This document shows, piece by piece, positions 44,464 through 54,700 of a DNA stretch of 64,000 bases (the stretch's first letter is position 1; each line of letters starts with the position of its first letter). Origin of the DNA: Aestuariibaculum suncheonense (GTDB taxonomy: Bacteria; Bacteroidota; Bacteroidia; Flavobacteriales; Flavobacteriaceae); contig NZ_JACVXC010000001.1 in assembly GCF_014596935.1 (NCBI RefSeq), positions 1,290,217 to 1,354,216 of the forward strand, given 5' to 3'. Under the pieces are notes generated by a model. That model saw nothing but the letters and a program-made list of their open reading frames with translations, ran no database searches and was not told where the DNA came from. Made by a program: the position numbers and the translations under genes.

Positions 44464-45195
44464 CTAATATGACAAATCTTCAATTAAACTGTACATATAG
44501 GACCAATCTTTAGAAACGGCACTTCTGAAATTTTCTTTAATAGCGTCGGCTTTAGATTTTCCTTTCTCGTTTTCATAAACCTTCCAAACACCGTCGCGGT
44601 CTTCATCAAGTGCAGCAAAATTTTTAAAGGGTACAACTACAAAGAAATCTGAAACTTCCGGAGCACCACCTATGACACTGTACCAAGTGCCGCGTGCGTC
44701 TCCTTCTGCTTTTTTAATGGTAGACTCTACTTCTTTTACGGTTTCCATAAAGCTATCATAATTGTCTACTTTTACATTGTATACCCAAACCAGTTTAGTG
44801 TCGCTTGATAGGTTTGAATTGGATTTGCTAACATCAGGCATTCGTTTGGCAATATTGTATTCCACGCTTTCAACATGAGGTAGAATTAAATCGACAACTT
44901 TCATTCTACATTTTTTACCAGCTTCATCATTGTTTTCGTCCATTTCAGCCCAATTATCCATACGGCTGGTCATGGTGTAAACTATTCCTTTACCTTGAAC
45001 GCGTTTCCACATACTCCATTTAAATTCCCCTTCGTTATCTTTATAGCATTTTTTCCAGGACATTACCCCTTCCTTAAATGGCGAATTGTGCCCGGGTTTC
45101 ACAGTGATTTCAGACATGTTTAACATGTAATTGTTAGTTTCCTGAGATACTCCCAATAGAGGAAGCACGAGTAGTAAATACAATAGTGTTCTCAT
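44464..45195 (-). CDS. Secreted protein of unknown function (243 residues)
   Basis: A signal peptide (MRTLLYLLLVLPLLGVSQ) is followed by an alpha/beta domain with two similar halves. Each half has a pattern like a dimeric ferredoxin-like fold: EITVKPGHNSPFKEGVMSWK with WKRVQGKGIVYTM, and VYNVKVDNYDSFMETVKEVE with WYSVIGGAPEVSDFFVV. No family could be named. Flavobacterial homologues are likely. A terminator follows, and the 314-bp region upstream contains the lysA terminator and no clear promoter. Confidence 0.75.
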   Translation of the reverse strand: MRTLLYLLLVLPLLGVSQETNNYMLNMSEITVKPGHNSPFKEGVMSWKKCYKDNEGEFKWSMWKRVQGKGIVYTMTSRMDNWAEMDENNDEAGKKCRMKVVDLILPHVESVEYNIAKRMPDVSKSNSNLSSDTKLVWVYNVKVDNYDSFMETVKEVESTIKKAEGDARGTWYSVIGGAPEVSDFFVVVPFKNFAALDEDRDGVWKVYENEKGKSKADAIKENFRSAVSKDWSYMYSLIEDLSY

Positions 45196-45452
45196 AATTT
45201 TGATTTTGGTTAGAATTAATAATGGTTATATAGTATGGTTGTGTTAAAGGTTACTTTAGCACGATTAGTATTCTAAATAAAATCAATCCGGGACATTAAA
45301 ATAATAGGTCAATTAAAGAGAGCTCGGGGAGAGATGTTGAATGTTTTTTGTTGTAAAAGCGTCATAAATATAGTGAATTTTAGTGAGTATTTATGTGTGG
45401 TGTTTGAATTGTTGATTAATAGTCAGTGTTTTATGTTTATGTTTTATATAAA
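45196..45452. other. Intergenic region between the 44464 gene and lysA
   Basis: Together with the lysA terminator this gap is 314 bp. It is AT-rich, with no ORF above 30 codons that looks coding. A TAACCTTT box on the minus strand near 45245-45265 may serve the 44464 gene, but fits the consensus poorly. Nothing else is seen. Confidence 0.3.
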
Positions 45453-45479
45453 AAAAGCCCAACCACAGGTTGAGCTTTT
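45453..45479 (-). terminator. Terminator of lysA
   Basis: The stem pairs AAAAGCCCAACC with GGTTGAGCTTTT (one C-A mismatch) around ACA, with a T run on the minus strand, 31 bp after the lysA stop. Confidence 0.8.
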
Positions 45480-45509
45480 ATAACTAAGATGTATAATTAT
45501 TGGAATCGG

Positions 45510-46745
45510 TTATTTAGCCAATTCTTTTTCTTTTTTCTCTGAAAAATCGATTTCAATTTGATTTTTGATGATATCATCAAAAGTTTCTCTTTTTCTAATT
45601 AAGTGGGCTTCGTTGTTATACCATAACACTTCGGCTGGACGGAATCTAGAGTTGTAGTTGCTCGCCATAGAGAAACAGTAAGCTCCAGCATTTTTAAAGC
45701 ATAATACATCACCTTCAGAGATTTCTTTAATACGTCTGTTGCTGCCAAAAGTATCGGTTTCACAAATATAACCAACAACAGTATAGAAACGCTCATTTCC
45801 ATTAGGGTTAGAGATATTGATGATGTCATGGTGCGAACCGTAGAACATTGGGCGGATTAAATGGTTAAAACCAGAATCTACCTGAGCAAATACCGTTGAG
45901 GTAGTTTGTTTTACCGCATTTACTTTAGTTAAGAAGTAACCAGACTCACTTACTAAAAATTTACCAGGCTCGAAAGCTAGAGTTAAATCTTTACCGTATT
46001 CTTTACAGAATGCGTTAAATTTAGTGGTTAATTTTTTACCTAATTCTTCGATATTCGTTTCAATGTCACCTGCTTTGTAAGGAACTTTAAATCCAGAACC
46101 AAAATCGATGAAATCTAAGTTTTTGAATTGTTTCGCCGTATCGAATAAAATTTCACTCGCATATAAGAACACTTCAATATCTAAAATATCACTACCCGTA
46201 TGCATATGAATACCGTTAATAGTCATTTTAGTATTCTCTACAATACGTAAGATGTGAGGAATCTGGTGAATTGAAATTCCGAATTTAGAATCGATGTGCC
46301 CTACAGAAATGTTTGCATTACCTCCCGCCATAATGTGCGGATTAATACGAATACAAACCGGAACATTTGGATGTTTTGTACCAAATTGCTCTAAAATAGA
46401 CAGGTTATCAATATTAATTTCAACACCAAGTTTAGCAGCCTCTTCAATTTCAGCTAAAGAAACACCATTAGGCGTGAAAATAATTTGCTGCGGTTTAAAG
46501 CCAGCTTTTAAACCCAGTTCAATTTCTTGTAAAGACACCGTGTCAATACCCGAACCAAGCTTATTGAATAATTTTAGTATCGATATATTTGATAATGCTT
46601 TTACTGCATAATTAAGTTTTAACTTTTTTACACCACTAAAAGCATTGGTCAGTCTGTTGTACTGAGCCTCTATTTTTCCGGCATCGTAAACATAAACAGG
46701 GCTTCCGAAATCTTCTGCAATTTTAAGCAATTGATTCTCCAACAT
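45510..46745 (-). CDS. lysA: Diaminopimelate decarboxylase
   Basis: The product makes L-lysine from meso-diaminopimelate, the last step of lysine synthesis. It is a fold-type III PLP enzyme. From ATG 46745 (411 residues), the PLP Lys is Lys49 in YAVKALSN. The phosphate-binding DFGSGFKVPY and the substrate Cys in CETDTFG are present. An in-frame TTG at 46754 would add three residues. It is divergent from sucC, 199 bp away. Confidence 0.94.
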   Translation of the reverse strand: MLENQLLKIAEDFGSPVYVYDAGKIEAQYNRLTNAFSGVKKLKLNYAVKALSNISILKLFNKLGSGIDTVSLQEIELGLKAGFKPQQIIFTPNGVSLAEIEEAAKLGVEINIDNLSILEQFGTKHPNVPVCIRINPHIMAGGNANISVGHIDSKFGISIHQIPHILRIVENTKMTINGIHMHTGSDILDIEVFLYASEILFDTAKQFKNLDFIDFGSGFKVPYKAGDIETNIEELGKKLTTKFNAFCKEYGKDLTLAFEPGKFLVSESGYFLTKVNAVKQTTSTVFAQVDSGFNHLIRPMFYGSHHDIINISNPNGNERFYTVVGYICETDTFGSNRRIKEISEGDVLCFKNAGAYCFSMASNYNSRFRPAEVLWYNNEAHLIRKRETFDDIIKNQIEIDFSEKKEKELAK

Positions 46746-46910
46746 AATTTTCAAATTTTTGGCAAAGATATTTCTTTAAAGACAATAAAAAATAAATAAA
46801 TAAAAAATTACACAAGTTGAACAATATGTTAATTATTTAACATAAGGTTATGAGTTTATTATTTATAAAGTTTTCACATTGAAATATTAGGGTAAGTTAT
46901 CACGATTATT

Positions 46911-46918
46911 TACATTTG
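46911..46918 (+). promoter_or_regulatory. Promoter -7 box for sucC
   Basis: TACATTTG fits TAnnTTTG, 26 bp before the ATG. It overlaps a possible upstream GTG codon at 46918, which is one reason that codon is not taken as the start. Confidence 0.5.
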
Positions 46919-46944
46919 TGCCTCTTAAACTATTTAGCGAAATT

Positions 46945-48135
46945 ATGAATTTACACGAATATCAAGGTAAAGAAATATTAAGCAGTTTTGGTGTACGTAT
47001 CCAACGTGGTATTGTAGCGCAAAATGCAAAGGAAGCTGTTGCTGCAGCAAAACAATTAACTGAAGAAACAGGAACCGGTTGGCATGTTATTAAAGCACAG
47101 GTGCATGCAGGTGGTCGTGGAAAAGGTGGTGGAGTAAAACTTGCTAAAAACTTAGAGCAGGTTGAAGAGATTGCTGGACAAATTATCGGCATGAACTTAG
47201 TAACACCTCAAACATCAGCTGAAGGTAAAAAAGTACACCAAGTATTAGTTGCAGAAGATGTTTACTATCCTGGTGATAGTGAAACAGAAGAGTTCTATAT
47301 GTCTGTTTTATTAAACAGAGGTACTGGTCGTAACATGGTTATGTATTCTACTGAAGGAGGTATGGATATCGAAACGGTAGCTGAAGAAACTCCTCATTTA
47401 ATTTTTACAGAAGAAATCGATCCAACTGTTGGTTTAACGCCTTTCCAGGCAAGACGTATTGCTTTTAACTTAGGGTTATCTGGTAATGCATTTAAAGAAA
47501 TGACAAAATTCGTTACTAATCTTTATACTGCATACGTAAAGTCGGATTCTTCTTTATTTGAAATCAACCCTGTATTAAAAACAAGTGATGATAAAATTTT
47601 AGCTGTTGATGCTAAAGTAACTATCGATGATAACGCACTTTACAGACATAAAGATTACGTAGATTTGCGCGATTTACGTGAAGAAAATCCAATTGAAGTA
47701 GAAGCTAAAGAAGTAGGATTAAACTATGTAGACCTTGATGGTAACGTAGGATGTATGGTAAACGGAGCTGGTTTAGCAATGGCTACTATGGATTTAATTA
47801 AGCAAGCAGGTGGTGAGCCAGCTAACTTCTTAGACGTTGGTGGTACTGCTGATGCTGCTCGTGTTGAGGCTGCTTTTAAAATCATCTTAAAAGATCCTAA
47901 CGTAAAAGCTATTTTGATTAACATCTTTGGAGGGATCGTTCGTTGCGATCGTGTTGCTCAAGGGGTAATCGATGCTTACAAAAACATGGGAACTATTAAC
48001 GTGCCAATTATTGTACGTTTACAAGGAACCAATGCAGACATCGCTAAAGAATTAATCGACAACTCTGGTTTAGCTGTATTAAGTGCAACTGAATTCCAGG
48101 AGGCTGCAGATAAAGTACAGGAAGTATTAGCATAG
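46945..48135 (+). CDS. sucC: Succinate-CoA ligase (ADP-forming) beta subunit
   Basis: The 396-residue protein starts at ATG 46945 with [17 protein letters not shown], the exact start of the family. It forms the ATP-grasp and CoA-ligase halves and, with SucD, makes succinate and ATP (or GTP) from succinyl-CoA in the TCA cycle. [14 protein letters not shown] is the nucleotide-binding loop, and [15 protein letters not shown] is near the C-terminus. sucD is not next to it, as is common in Flavobacteriaceae. A terminator follows. Confidence 0.96.
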   Translation: MNLHEYQGKEILSSFGVRIQRGIVAQNAKEAVAAAKQLTEETGTGWHVIKAQVHAGGRGKGGGVKLAKNLEQVEEIAGQIIGMNLVTPQTSAEGKKVHQVLVAEDVYYPGDSETEEFYMSVLLNRGTGRNMVMYSTEGGMDIETVAEETPHLIFTEEIDPTVGLTPFQARRIAFNLGLSGNAFKEMTKFVTNLYTAYVKSDSSLFEINPVLKTSDDKILAVDAKVTIDDNALYRHKDYVDLRDLREENPIEVEAKEVGLNYVDLDGNVGCMVNGAGLAMATMDLIKQAGGEPANFLDVGGTADAARVEAAFKIILKDPNVKAILINIFGGIVRCDRVAQGVIDAYKNMGTINVPIIVRLQGTNADIAKELIDNSGLAVLSATEFQEAADKVQEVLA

Positions 48136-48182
48136 GCTTAACATAGCCGTAGTATTTGTTAATATTATCGTATAGTTTTAAT

Positions 48183-48212
48183 AAGAGTAGTGTAAATCAC
48201 TACTCTTTTTTT
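48183..48212 (+). terminator. Terminator of sucC
   Basis: AAGAGTAGTG and CACTACTCTT pair around TAAAT, then T run, 47 bp after the stop. Confidence 0.85.
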
Positions 48213-48274
48213 ATGGCTAATTTTGACTTGTAAAACAAAAACAGTCAATAGTAAAAACTGTAAAAACTAAAACT

Positions 48275-48619
48275 ATGAAAACAATTAAAGTATTATTAGT
48301 ATTAGCCATTTTATTATGTACAAAAAACATTTTCGCCAGCAGTGGTGAGATGAATGACCTTCCAAAAACGGAAACCATTACTGTAGAAATACAAAAGATC
48401 TTAAGGGATTCTAATTTAGAGTTTAACGAAGAAGTTTCAGCTAATGTTTATTTTACTATTAATAATAAGAATGAAATTGTTGTGTTGTCGGTAGATTCCG
48501 ATTCAGATGAATTAGAACAATTTTTAAAGTACAAACTTAATTATTGTAAAATTCAGGCAGAGGGTATGTCGCCGGGTAGGAAGTATTTAATACCTATTAA
48601 GTTGGTAGCATCAAGGTAA
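48275..48619 (+). CDS. Small secreted protein (114 residues)
   Basis: A signal peptide (MKTIKVLLVLAILLCTKNIFA) precedes an 90-residue domain with LEFNEEVSANVYFTINNKNE and VVLSVDSDSDELEQFLKYKL. It resembles small uncharacterised exported proteins of Flavobacteriaceae that have a TonB-C-like beta pattern, without being assignable to TonB. It lies between sucC and the DUF1456 gene and ends at a shared terminator. Confidence 0.75.
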   Translation: MKTIKVLLVLAILLCTKNIFASSGEMNDLPKTETITVEIQKILRDSNLEFNEEVSANVYFTINNKNEIVVLSVDSDSDELEQFLKYKLNYCKIQAEGMSPGRKYLIPIKLVASR

Positions 48620-48637
48620 CTTCATTTTTGAACTAAT

Positions 48638-48672
48638 AAAAAAGCTCTTAATTTTAATTAAGAGCTTTTTTT
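48638..48672. terminator. Bidirectional terminator overlapping the DUF1456 stop
   Basis: GCTCTTAAT and ATTAAGAGC pair, flanked by A and T runs. The DUF1456 stop codon (48658-48660) lies in the 3' arm, and the hairpin serves both convergent genes. Confidence 0.8.
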
Positions 48673-48909
48673 GTTTTCTTGTTTCTTTGGAGGCATGGGG
48701 CCACGCATTTGAATTACCAGACCATTTAAAAAGTTTCTTAAAATCTGGTCACCACATTCCATGTATTTCGGATGGTCTTCTTTTCTGAAAAAAGCACCAA
48801 GTTCACTTTTAGTAATTCTGAAGTCAACCAAAGCTAAAATATTTACGATATCGTCGTCTCTAAGCTTTAAAGCAACTCTTAATTTTTTTAAAATATCATT
48901 ATTCGTCAT
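48658..48909 (-). CDS. DUF1456 protein with a single domain
   Basis: The 83-residue protein matches DUF1456 (YehS): NNDILKKLRVALKLRDDDIV at the start and then ITKSELGAFFRKEDHPKYME. YehS of E. coli has two such copies in about 156 residues, whereas this has one. Function is unknown. A TACTTTTG box precedes it by 18 bp. Confidence 0.85.
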   Translation of the reverse strand: MTNNDILKKLRVALKLRDDDIVNILALVDFRITKSELGAFFRKEDHPKYMECGDQILRNFLNGLVIQMRGPMPPKKQENKKSS

Positions 48910-48926
48910 ATCAATAATTTGAGTTT

Positions 48927-48934
48927 CAAAAGTA
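48927..48934 (-). promoter_or_regulatory. Promoter -7 box for the DUF1456 gene
   Basis: TACTTTTG on the minus strand fits TAnnTTTG, 18 bp before the start. Confidence 0.45.
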
Positions 48935-49282
48935 CTATTCCTTTTTGTGAATTAAATAGTATCTCGATGCGTTTTCTCGCGTTTTTATAATTTTTGTAAA
49001 GATACCTTAAAAAATTGTGATTAAAATTTCAATTTTAAATTTCTAAAATAATTATTAAATAATTGATATTTAGTGTTTTATAATTTAATTGTTTGCGACT
49101 ATTTGTTTTTTAATAGTTTACAAAATAAAAAGAAATGAGGCGCTATTGATTTGGATTTGAGATGAAATAATTAAAATAAACGACCAAATACACCACGGTT
49201 TTCGATAAGCTACAATATATCTACGATTATAAAATAAAGGTTGTTCGTATCTTTATAAGGTAATTAATTAATCCCTAACTAT
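48935..49282. other. Intergenic AT-rich region upstream of the TerB-like gene
   Basis: In this 348-bp stretch no ORF, hairpin or repeat stands out. A TATCTTTA box near 49248 could be a weak -7 element for the TerB-like gene. It appears to be regulatory or spacer DNA. Confidence 0.3.
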
Positions 49283-49687
49283 ATGATTAATAGAGTCGAA
49301 AAACTAAGTCTCTTATCTGAAATGATTGCATTTGCAAAGCATGATAAAGATATTAAAGATATAGAATATAATTTTTTACTAGGTGTGGCAAAGCAGCTTG
49401 AAATTTCTCGAGAGGACTTCGACTATCTAATAGAACATCCTATTAACTATATCCATTTAAAATCCCATAGCGAAAGAATTGTACAATTTCATCGTTTGGT
49501 GTTGTTAATGAATATAGATAATGAACAAAGTGATTCTAAAAAAATTGTAAAGCTATATAACTTTGGATTACGCATGGGGTTAAGCCATGAGTCGATATCG
49601 AAGGTGCTATATTTAATGGAAAGTTTCCCGAATAAAATAGTACCTCCAGATGTGTTAATTGATATTTTTAAAACGCAGTATAACTAG
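49283..49687 (+). CDS. TerB-like cytoplasmic protein (134 residues)
   Basis: The all-helical protein resembles the TerB (tellurite resistance) fold: MIAFAKHDKDIKDIEYNFLL with an acidic helix-loop, and a second half with NIDNEQSDSKKIVKLYNFGL. Bacteroidota homologues of unknown function often sit beside uvrB, and are sometimes misnamed accordingly. It has no signal peptide. It converges on uvrB with a 40-bp gap. Confidence 0.65.
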   Translation: MINRVEKLSLLSEMIAFAKHDKDIKDIEYNFLLGVAKQLEISREDFDYLIEHPINYIHLKSHSERIVQFHRLVLLMNIDNEQSDSKKIVKLYNFGLRMGLSHESISKVLYLMESFPNKIVPPDVLIDIFKTQYN

Positions 49688-49727
49688 AAAATAAGCTAGA
49701 TATTTTGGGATGGGAAAGCTAAAAGCA

Positions 49728-51731
49728 TTACACTTTTAGCTTTTCTAATTTTTCCTGATAACCTTTTATTTCATCACGAAGTTTCGCCGCCACAATAAAA
49801 TCTAGTGCTTTAGCGGCTTCTTCCATAAGTTTACGCTTGTCTTTAATTTTCTTTTCTAATTCCGGTTTGGATAAATACAGACTTTCCGGTTCGGCAGCTT
49901 TAGCAGCTTCTAACTCATAACTATATGTACTAACCGAATTTTTCGCTAGCGCATTATTTAGGTTTTTATTTAATGCTTTTGGCGTAATGTTGAATTTGGT
50001 ATTGTAGTTGATTTGTTTTTCACGACGATAATTGGTTTCGTCAATGGTCTGCTGCATGCTATTCGTAATTTTATCAGCATACATAATCGCTTTACCATTA
50101 AGGTTTCTCGCAGCTCTACCCACGGTTTGTGTAAGTGAACGTGCCGAACGTAAAAAGCCTTCTTTATCGGCGTCTAAAATGGCTACAAGAGATACTTCAG
50201 GTAAATCTAAACCTTCACGAAGTAAATTTACTCCAACAAGAACATCGAAAAGGCCTTTGCGTAAATCCTGCATAATTTCCACGCGTTCCAGAGTATCCAC
50301 ATCACTGTGAATATAACGACAGCGAATTTGAATGCGATCGAGATATTTGGTTAACTCTTCGGCCATTCGTTTAGTTAAGGTGGTCACCAGAGTGCGTTCA
50401 TCTTTTTCAACACGCTGCTGAATTTCTTCAATCAAGTCGTCAATTTGATTTAAACTTGGACGCACTTCAATAATCGGATCTAATAATCCGGTTGGTCTGA
50501 TGATTTGCTCCACGTAAACCCCGTCTGATTTTTTCAATTCGTAATCTGCAGGTGTAGCACTCACATAAATCACCTGATTTTGAATGGCCTCGAATTCTTC
50601 AAATTTTAGAGGACGGTTGTCCATGGCCGCAGGTAGTCTGAAACCGTACTCCACCAAGTTTTCTTTTCTGCTGCGGTCGCCACCATACATGGCGTGTACT
50701 TGCGAAATGGTCACGTGACTTTCATCAACAACCATTAAATAGTCATCGGGGAAATAATCCAGTAAACAGAACGGTCGCGTTCCCGGCTGCCTACCATCCA
50801 AATAGCGGGAATAATTCTCTATTCCTGAACAATAACCTAACTCTCGAATCATTTCCAAATCGAATTCGGTACGTTCCTTCAAACGTTTGGCTTCTAAATG
50901 CTTGCCAATATCTTTAAAATAATCATGCTGTTTTACTAAATCGTCCTGAATGTCCTTAATGGCATTCTGAAGGACATCGGGTGAAGTCACGAACATATTT
51001 GCCGGATAAATATTCAATCGGTCATATTTTTCAATCACCTGATTGGTTTGAATATCGAAGGCTTCAATCTCTTCAATTTCATCACCAAAAAAGTGAATTC
51101 TAAACGCGTAATCAGCATAGCTCGGGAATACATCCACGGTATCGCCTTTTATTCTGAAATTACCATGATTGAATTCAGCTTCAGTTCTGGAATATAAACT
51201 TTGCACTAAACGATGCAGTAATTTAGTTCGCGAAATTTCCTGATCGCGTTCTAATGAAATCACATTCTTTTGAAATTCCACAGGGTTCCCAATACCATAT
51301 AAACACGAAACAGAAGCGACAACCAACACGTCTCGTCGTCCAGAAAGGAGAGAAGATGTTGCGCTTAAACGCATCTTTTCGATTTCATCGTTAATCGATA
51401 AATCCTTTTCGATATATACGCCGGAAACCGGAATGTAGGCTTCGGGTTGGTAATAGTCGTAATAGGATACGAAGTACTCTACCGCATTATTTGGAAAAAA
51501 CTGTTTGAACTCAGAATACAATTGAGCGGCCAAGGTTTTGTTATGAGCTAATACCAAAGTAGGGCGTTGGACTTCCTGTATAACATTGGCAACGGTAAAG
51601 GTTTTACCCGAGCCAGTTACACCAAGCAGGGTTTGATATTTTTCGTCAGTATTAATGCCGGCTACCAATTGTTTAATAGCTTGAGGTTGATCGCCTGTAG
51701 GTCCGAATTCAGATTCAATTTTAAATCGCAT
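49728..51731 (-). CDS. uvrB: Excinuclease ABC subunit B
   Basis: The 667-residue helicase-like protein verifies DNA damage in nucleotide excision repair, together with UvrA and UvrC. Walker A GVTGSGKT (37-44), the beta-hairpin with YYDYYQPEAYIP, DESHVT (Walker B context) and the motif VI segment QTVGRAARN are present. A C-terminal UVR domain (about 630-667), which contacts UvrC, closes the protein. It lies 27 bp beyond the stop of a T9SS gene on the same strand. Confidence 0.97.
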   Translation of the reverse strand: MRFKIESEFGPTGDQPQAIKQLVAGINTDEKYQTLLGVTGSGKTFTVANVIQEVQRPTLVLAHNKTLAAQLYSEFKQFFPNNAVEYFVSYYDYYQPEAYIPVSGVYIEKDLSINDEIEKMRLSATSSLLSGRRDVLVVASVSCLYGIGNPVEFQKNVISLERDQEISRTKLLHRLVQSLYSRTEAEFNHGNFRIKGDTVDVFPSYADYAFRIHFFGDEIEEIEAFDIQTNQVIEKYDRLNIYPANMFVTSPDVLQNAIKDIQDDLVKQHDYFKDIGKHLEAKRLKERTEFDLEMIRELGYCSGIENYSRYLDGRQPGTRPFCLLDYFPDDYLMVVDESHVTISQVHAMYGGDRSRKENLVEYGFRLPAAMDNRPLKFEEFEAIQNQVIYVSATPADYELKKSDGVYVEQIIRPTGLLDPIIEVRPSLNQIDDLIEEIQQRVEKDERTLVTTLTKRMAEELTKYLDRIQIRCRYIHSDVDTLERVEIMQDLRKGLFDVLVGVNLLREGLDLPEVSLVAILDADKEGFLRSARSLTQTVGRAARNLNGKAIMYADKITNSMQQTIDETNYRREKQINYNTKFNITPKALNKNLNNALAKNSVSTYSYELEAAKAAEPESLYLSKPELEKKIKDKRKLMEEAAKALDFIVAAKLRDEIKGYQEKLEKLKV

Positions 51732-51758
51732 GTTGCAAAATTACGTAAAATATAACTC

Positions 51759-54700
51759 TTATCGCTTTAAGGAAAAGTGTCCTGTAAAAGTTCTGCCGTC
51801 CGTTAATTGCACTTTAAACCAATAGTCATCTGTAGCGACTACTTCTCCATTAAAGGTGCCATCCCAGCCGTCTCCTAAAGGATTGAGCTGTTTGATTAAT
51901 TTGCCATAGCGATTGTAGATGTATACCAGACTTGAAGCCTGAGTATTATTGAGACCTTGAATTTTCCAACGGTCGTTTTGTCCGTCACTATTAGGTGTAA
52001 AAAACTTGCGGTAACCAATAACAAATACATCAATTTCTGCGGTGCCGCAAATATCATCTTTAACATACAATGTATAATCTCCGGCTCTTACATTGGTAAA
52101 AACAGGGCTGTCCTGATATGGGAAATTGATTGAACCATCTTTCGCTTCTAAAGCAAACTGATAGGTTCCTGAACCCAGAGCTGATGGATTTTTAATAGTA
52201 ACGCTGTTATCTTCTGAAATGTCTAATACGCTAACATCGTCATTTGTAATCGTAGCGAGTTCTGATGCTTTAACTGAAACAGTTTTAGTGGTTGCACAAA
52301 GTGTTGTTGGGTTTGTTAAAGTTACCGAGTAGTTTCCCGGAGAGGATACTTCTAAAGTTGTATTGCTTGAAATTTCAGTTCCGTTCTCAAATGTCCAGGA
52401 ATAGTCGAATATTTCTGAAGGATTGGTTTGCATAGGAGCTAATGTTACTGTAAATGTTGGATCTGAGGTACAAACAATTTCTTCTTCATTAATTGTAAAT
52501 TCCGGCATAGCATTAACAATTAACTCGATATTGGCTGAAGCTACACAATTCGTGTTCTCTGGATTTATAACTTCAACGGTAATAGTTTGAGAGGTTGAAA
52601 TCAAAGGGTTTGGCAATGCTGTTGCATTAGCAACTGAAACTCCTTCCTGATTTATGTATGAAAAATAGATGCCCATATTGGTCTGATTTCCAAGAATGAT
52701 GTTGGAAAAAGTGGAAGTATCAAAACGATGTAGACCATCATTTATATCTGTGCCATCTAAACCATCATCGCAAAATATTTGAGACGAAATGGCATTCGCT
52801 ATGGGTTGTTCGTTGATAATAAATTTTAGCGTGGTTTCATCAAAACAGGCACCCTCAGGATCTTGTGTTGTGTTATTAGTCACCCGAATGGTGATGGTTT
52901 GATTTTCGGTTAAAAATGGATTAGGAAGCGGAACTGGCAAAGCATTACCTTGTTCATCGATATAGGAGATGGAAACATCAGAAGGATTTTGGTTTCCTAA
53001 AACAGTGGCTTCAATTTGAGAGGTGTCAAACGGATAGCTTAAAACATTATCAGTCGTATCGTAATCACATTGCGGATTCAAATTTACCGGATTTGCCGTT
53101 GGAAGGCTTTCTACAATCAGCAAATTTTGAAACTCTTTTAAACCAAGGCAGTCATTTCCCAAACTACTTTTTATGCGCACCCAAATATTTTGACTATTTG
53201 GGGAATTGGTATTTTGATGGGTGTTAATATTTATAATTTCATTTATTTCCAGTTCAGCATCGGTCTGACTTTCATAAAAATGTATTGTGGCAGGAACCGA
53301 TGAAAATAGTGTATTCAAAATGTAATTTTTAATAGCTGTCATGTCGAAAGTCGAAATACCATCTCTAACATCTAAACCATCATCGCATTGATGGATAGAA
53401 GTAGGATTATATGCATCTAAAGCACTACTTGAAGGATTTACCTGTAATTCCAACGGAACAACTCTGTGGCATCCACTAGGATTTTCAACACGAATCCAAA
53501 TAGTTTCATTTGTGAAAGCAAGTTGGTTTGTGTAGCTCTCAGGTGACGTTATATTTGAACCTTTATTTTCGGCCTCATTTTGATTATTGTAGTACGTGAA
53601 TGTTAAGCTCCCAGTTATATAATTAGGATTTATTTCTTCTTTAATGTCATTCAGGGTTAAGTTGAAAAGCGCCAAGCCATCATTAGAAGCATCGTCACAT
53701 TGGGAGTAAATACCCGGCATGTTGACTTCAGGAAGTTTCTGAATTTCAATTTGAAAACTGGTATCTGCATAACAATCCGAAAAATTATTGTTCCTCATTC
53801 GAACATAAATGGTTTGTCCGCCAGTAATGGTGTTTTCAAAAGTTTCCGGATTAAAAATTTGATTAGCATAGAGTGCATCTGTAAAATACGTAAGCGTGAA
53901 ATCCGAATTTGACTGACCATTAAGAATTTCAGTTTCCCTTTGTGTGATATCCATAATTTTAAAACCATCGGTATCTGTTCCTGCGGAAGTATCATCACAT
54001 TCCTGGATAGGAACGATGTTCACAGAATCTAAAGGAAAAGCAGAATTATAGACTTCTAGATTAAAGCTAGAAATCGCATAACAGTCGGAGTTAAAGTTGT
54101 TTTCTACTCTTGCGTAAATGGTTGTATTGCTGCTTTCAAATGCGTTTAGGAAGGTAATGGCTTGGGTACCTGACTCTGCTTCAGTCAAACTTGCATGATA
54201 GGTAATGGTAACATCCGATGAAGTATTGATAAGACTATGCTGTAGGGTTAAATCAAAGCGGGTAGAGCCATTATTATCTTCGTCGCATGATTGTAATGAA
54301 GGGGCTGTGTTAGCGTCAGTGAAATAATAGGTAACCGGATCGGTAAAGAAGTTACAGTTGGAGTTTAACAGATTATTGGCATTGTGAGCAAACTTTAGTC
54401 TGAAGCGATGGAAACTATTTGAATTTGCCGGAATGGTATAATTTAAAGTATTTGAGGTATTATATGGCATATCTGTCCAAACATCGGGAGTCTTAGATTC
54501 TTGCCAGATCATAACAAAAGTGTTTGGAATATCAGCAGACAAGTTTATTTGAGTATCAGAGGTTCCGCTGTAGCAAAAGGCCTCATTATTTAAAATCGTG
54601 TTTGAAGCATCTTTAATTTCTATTTCTGGACCGCATGGGCGAACTTCAATATCATCAATAGCTAAATCGTTACCCGCTTGCCCAGACACATTATTTTTAA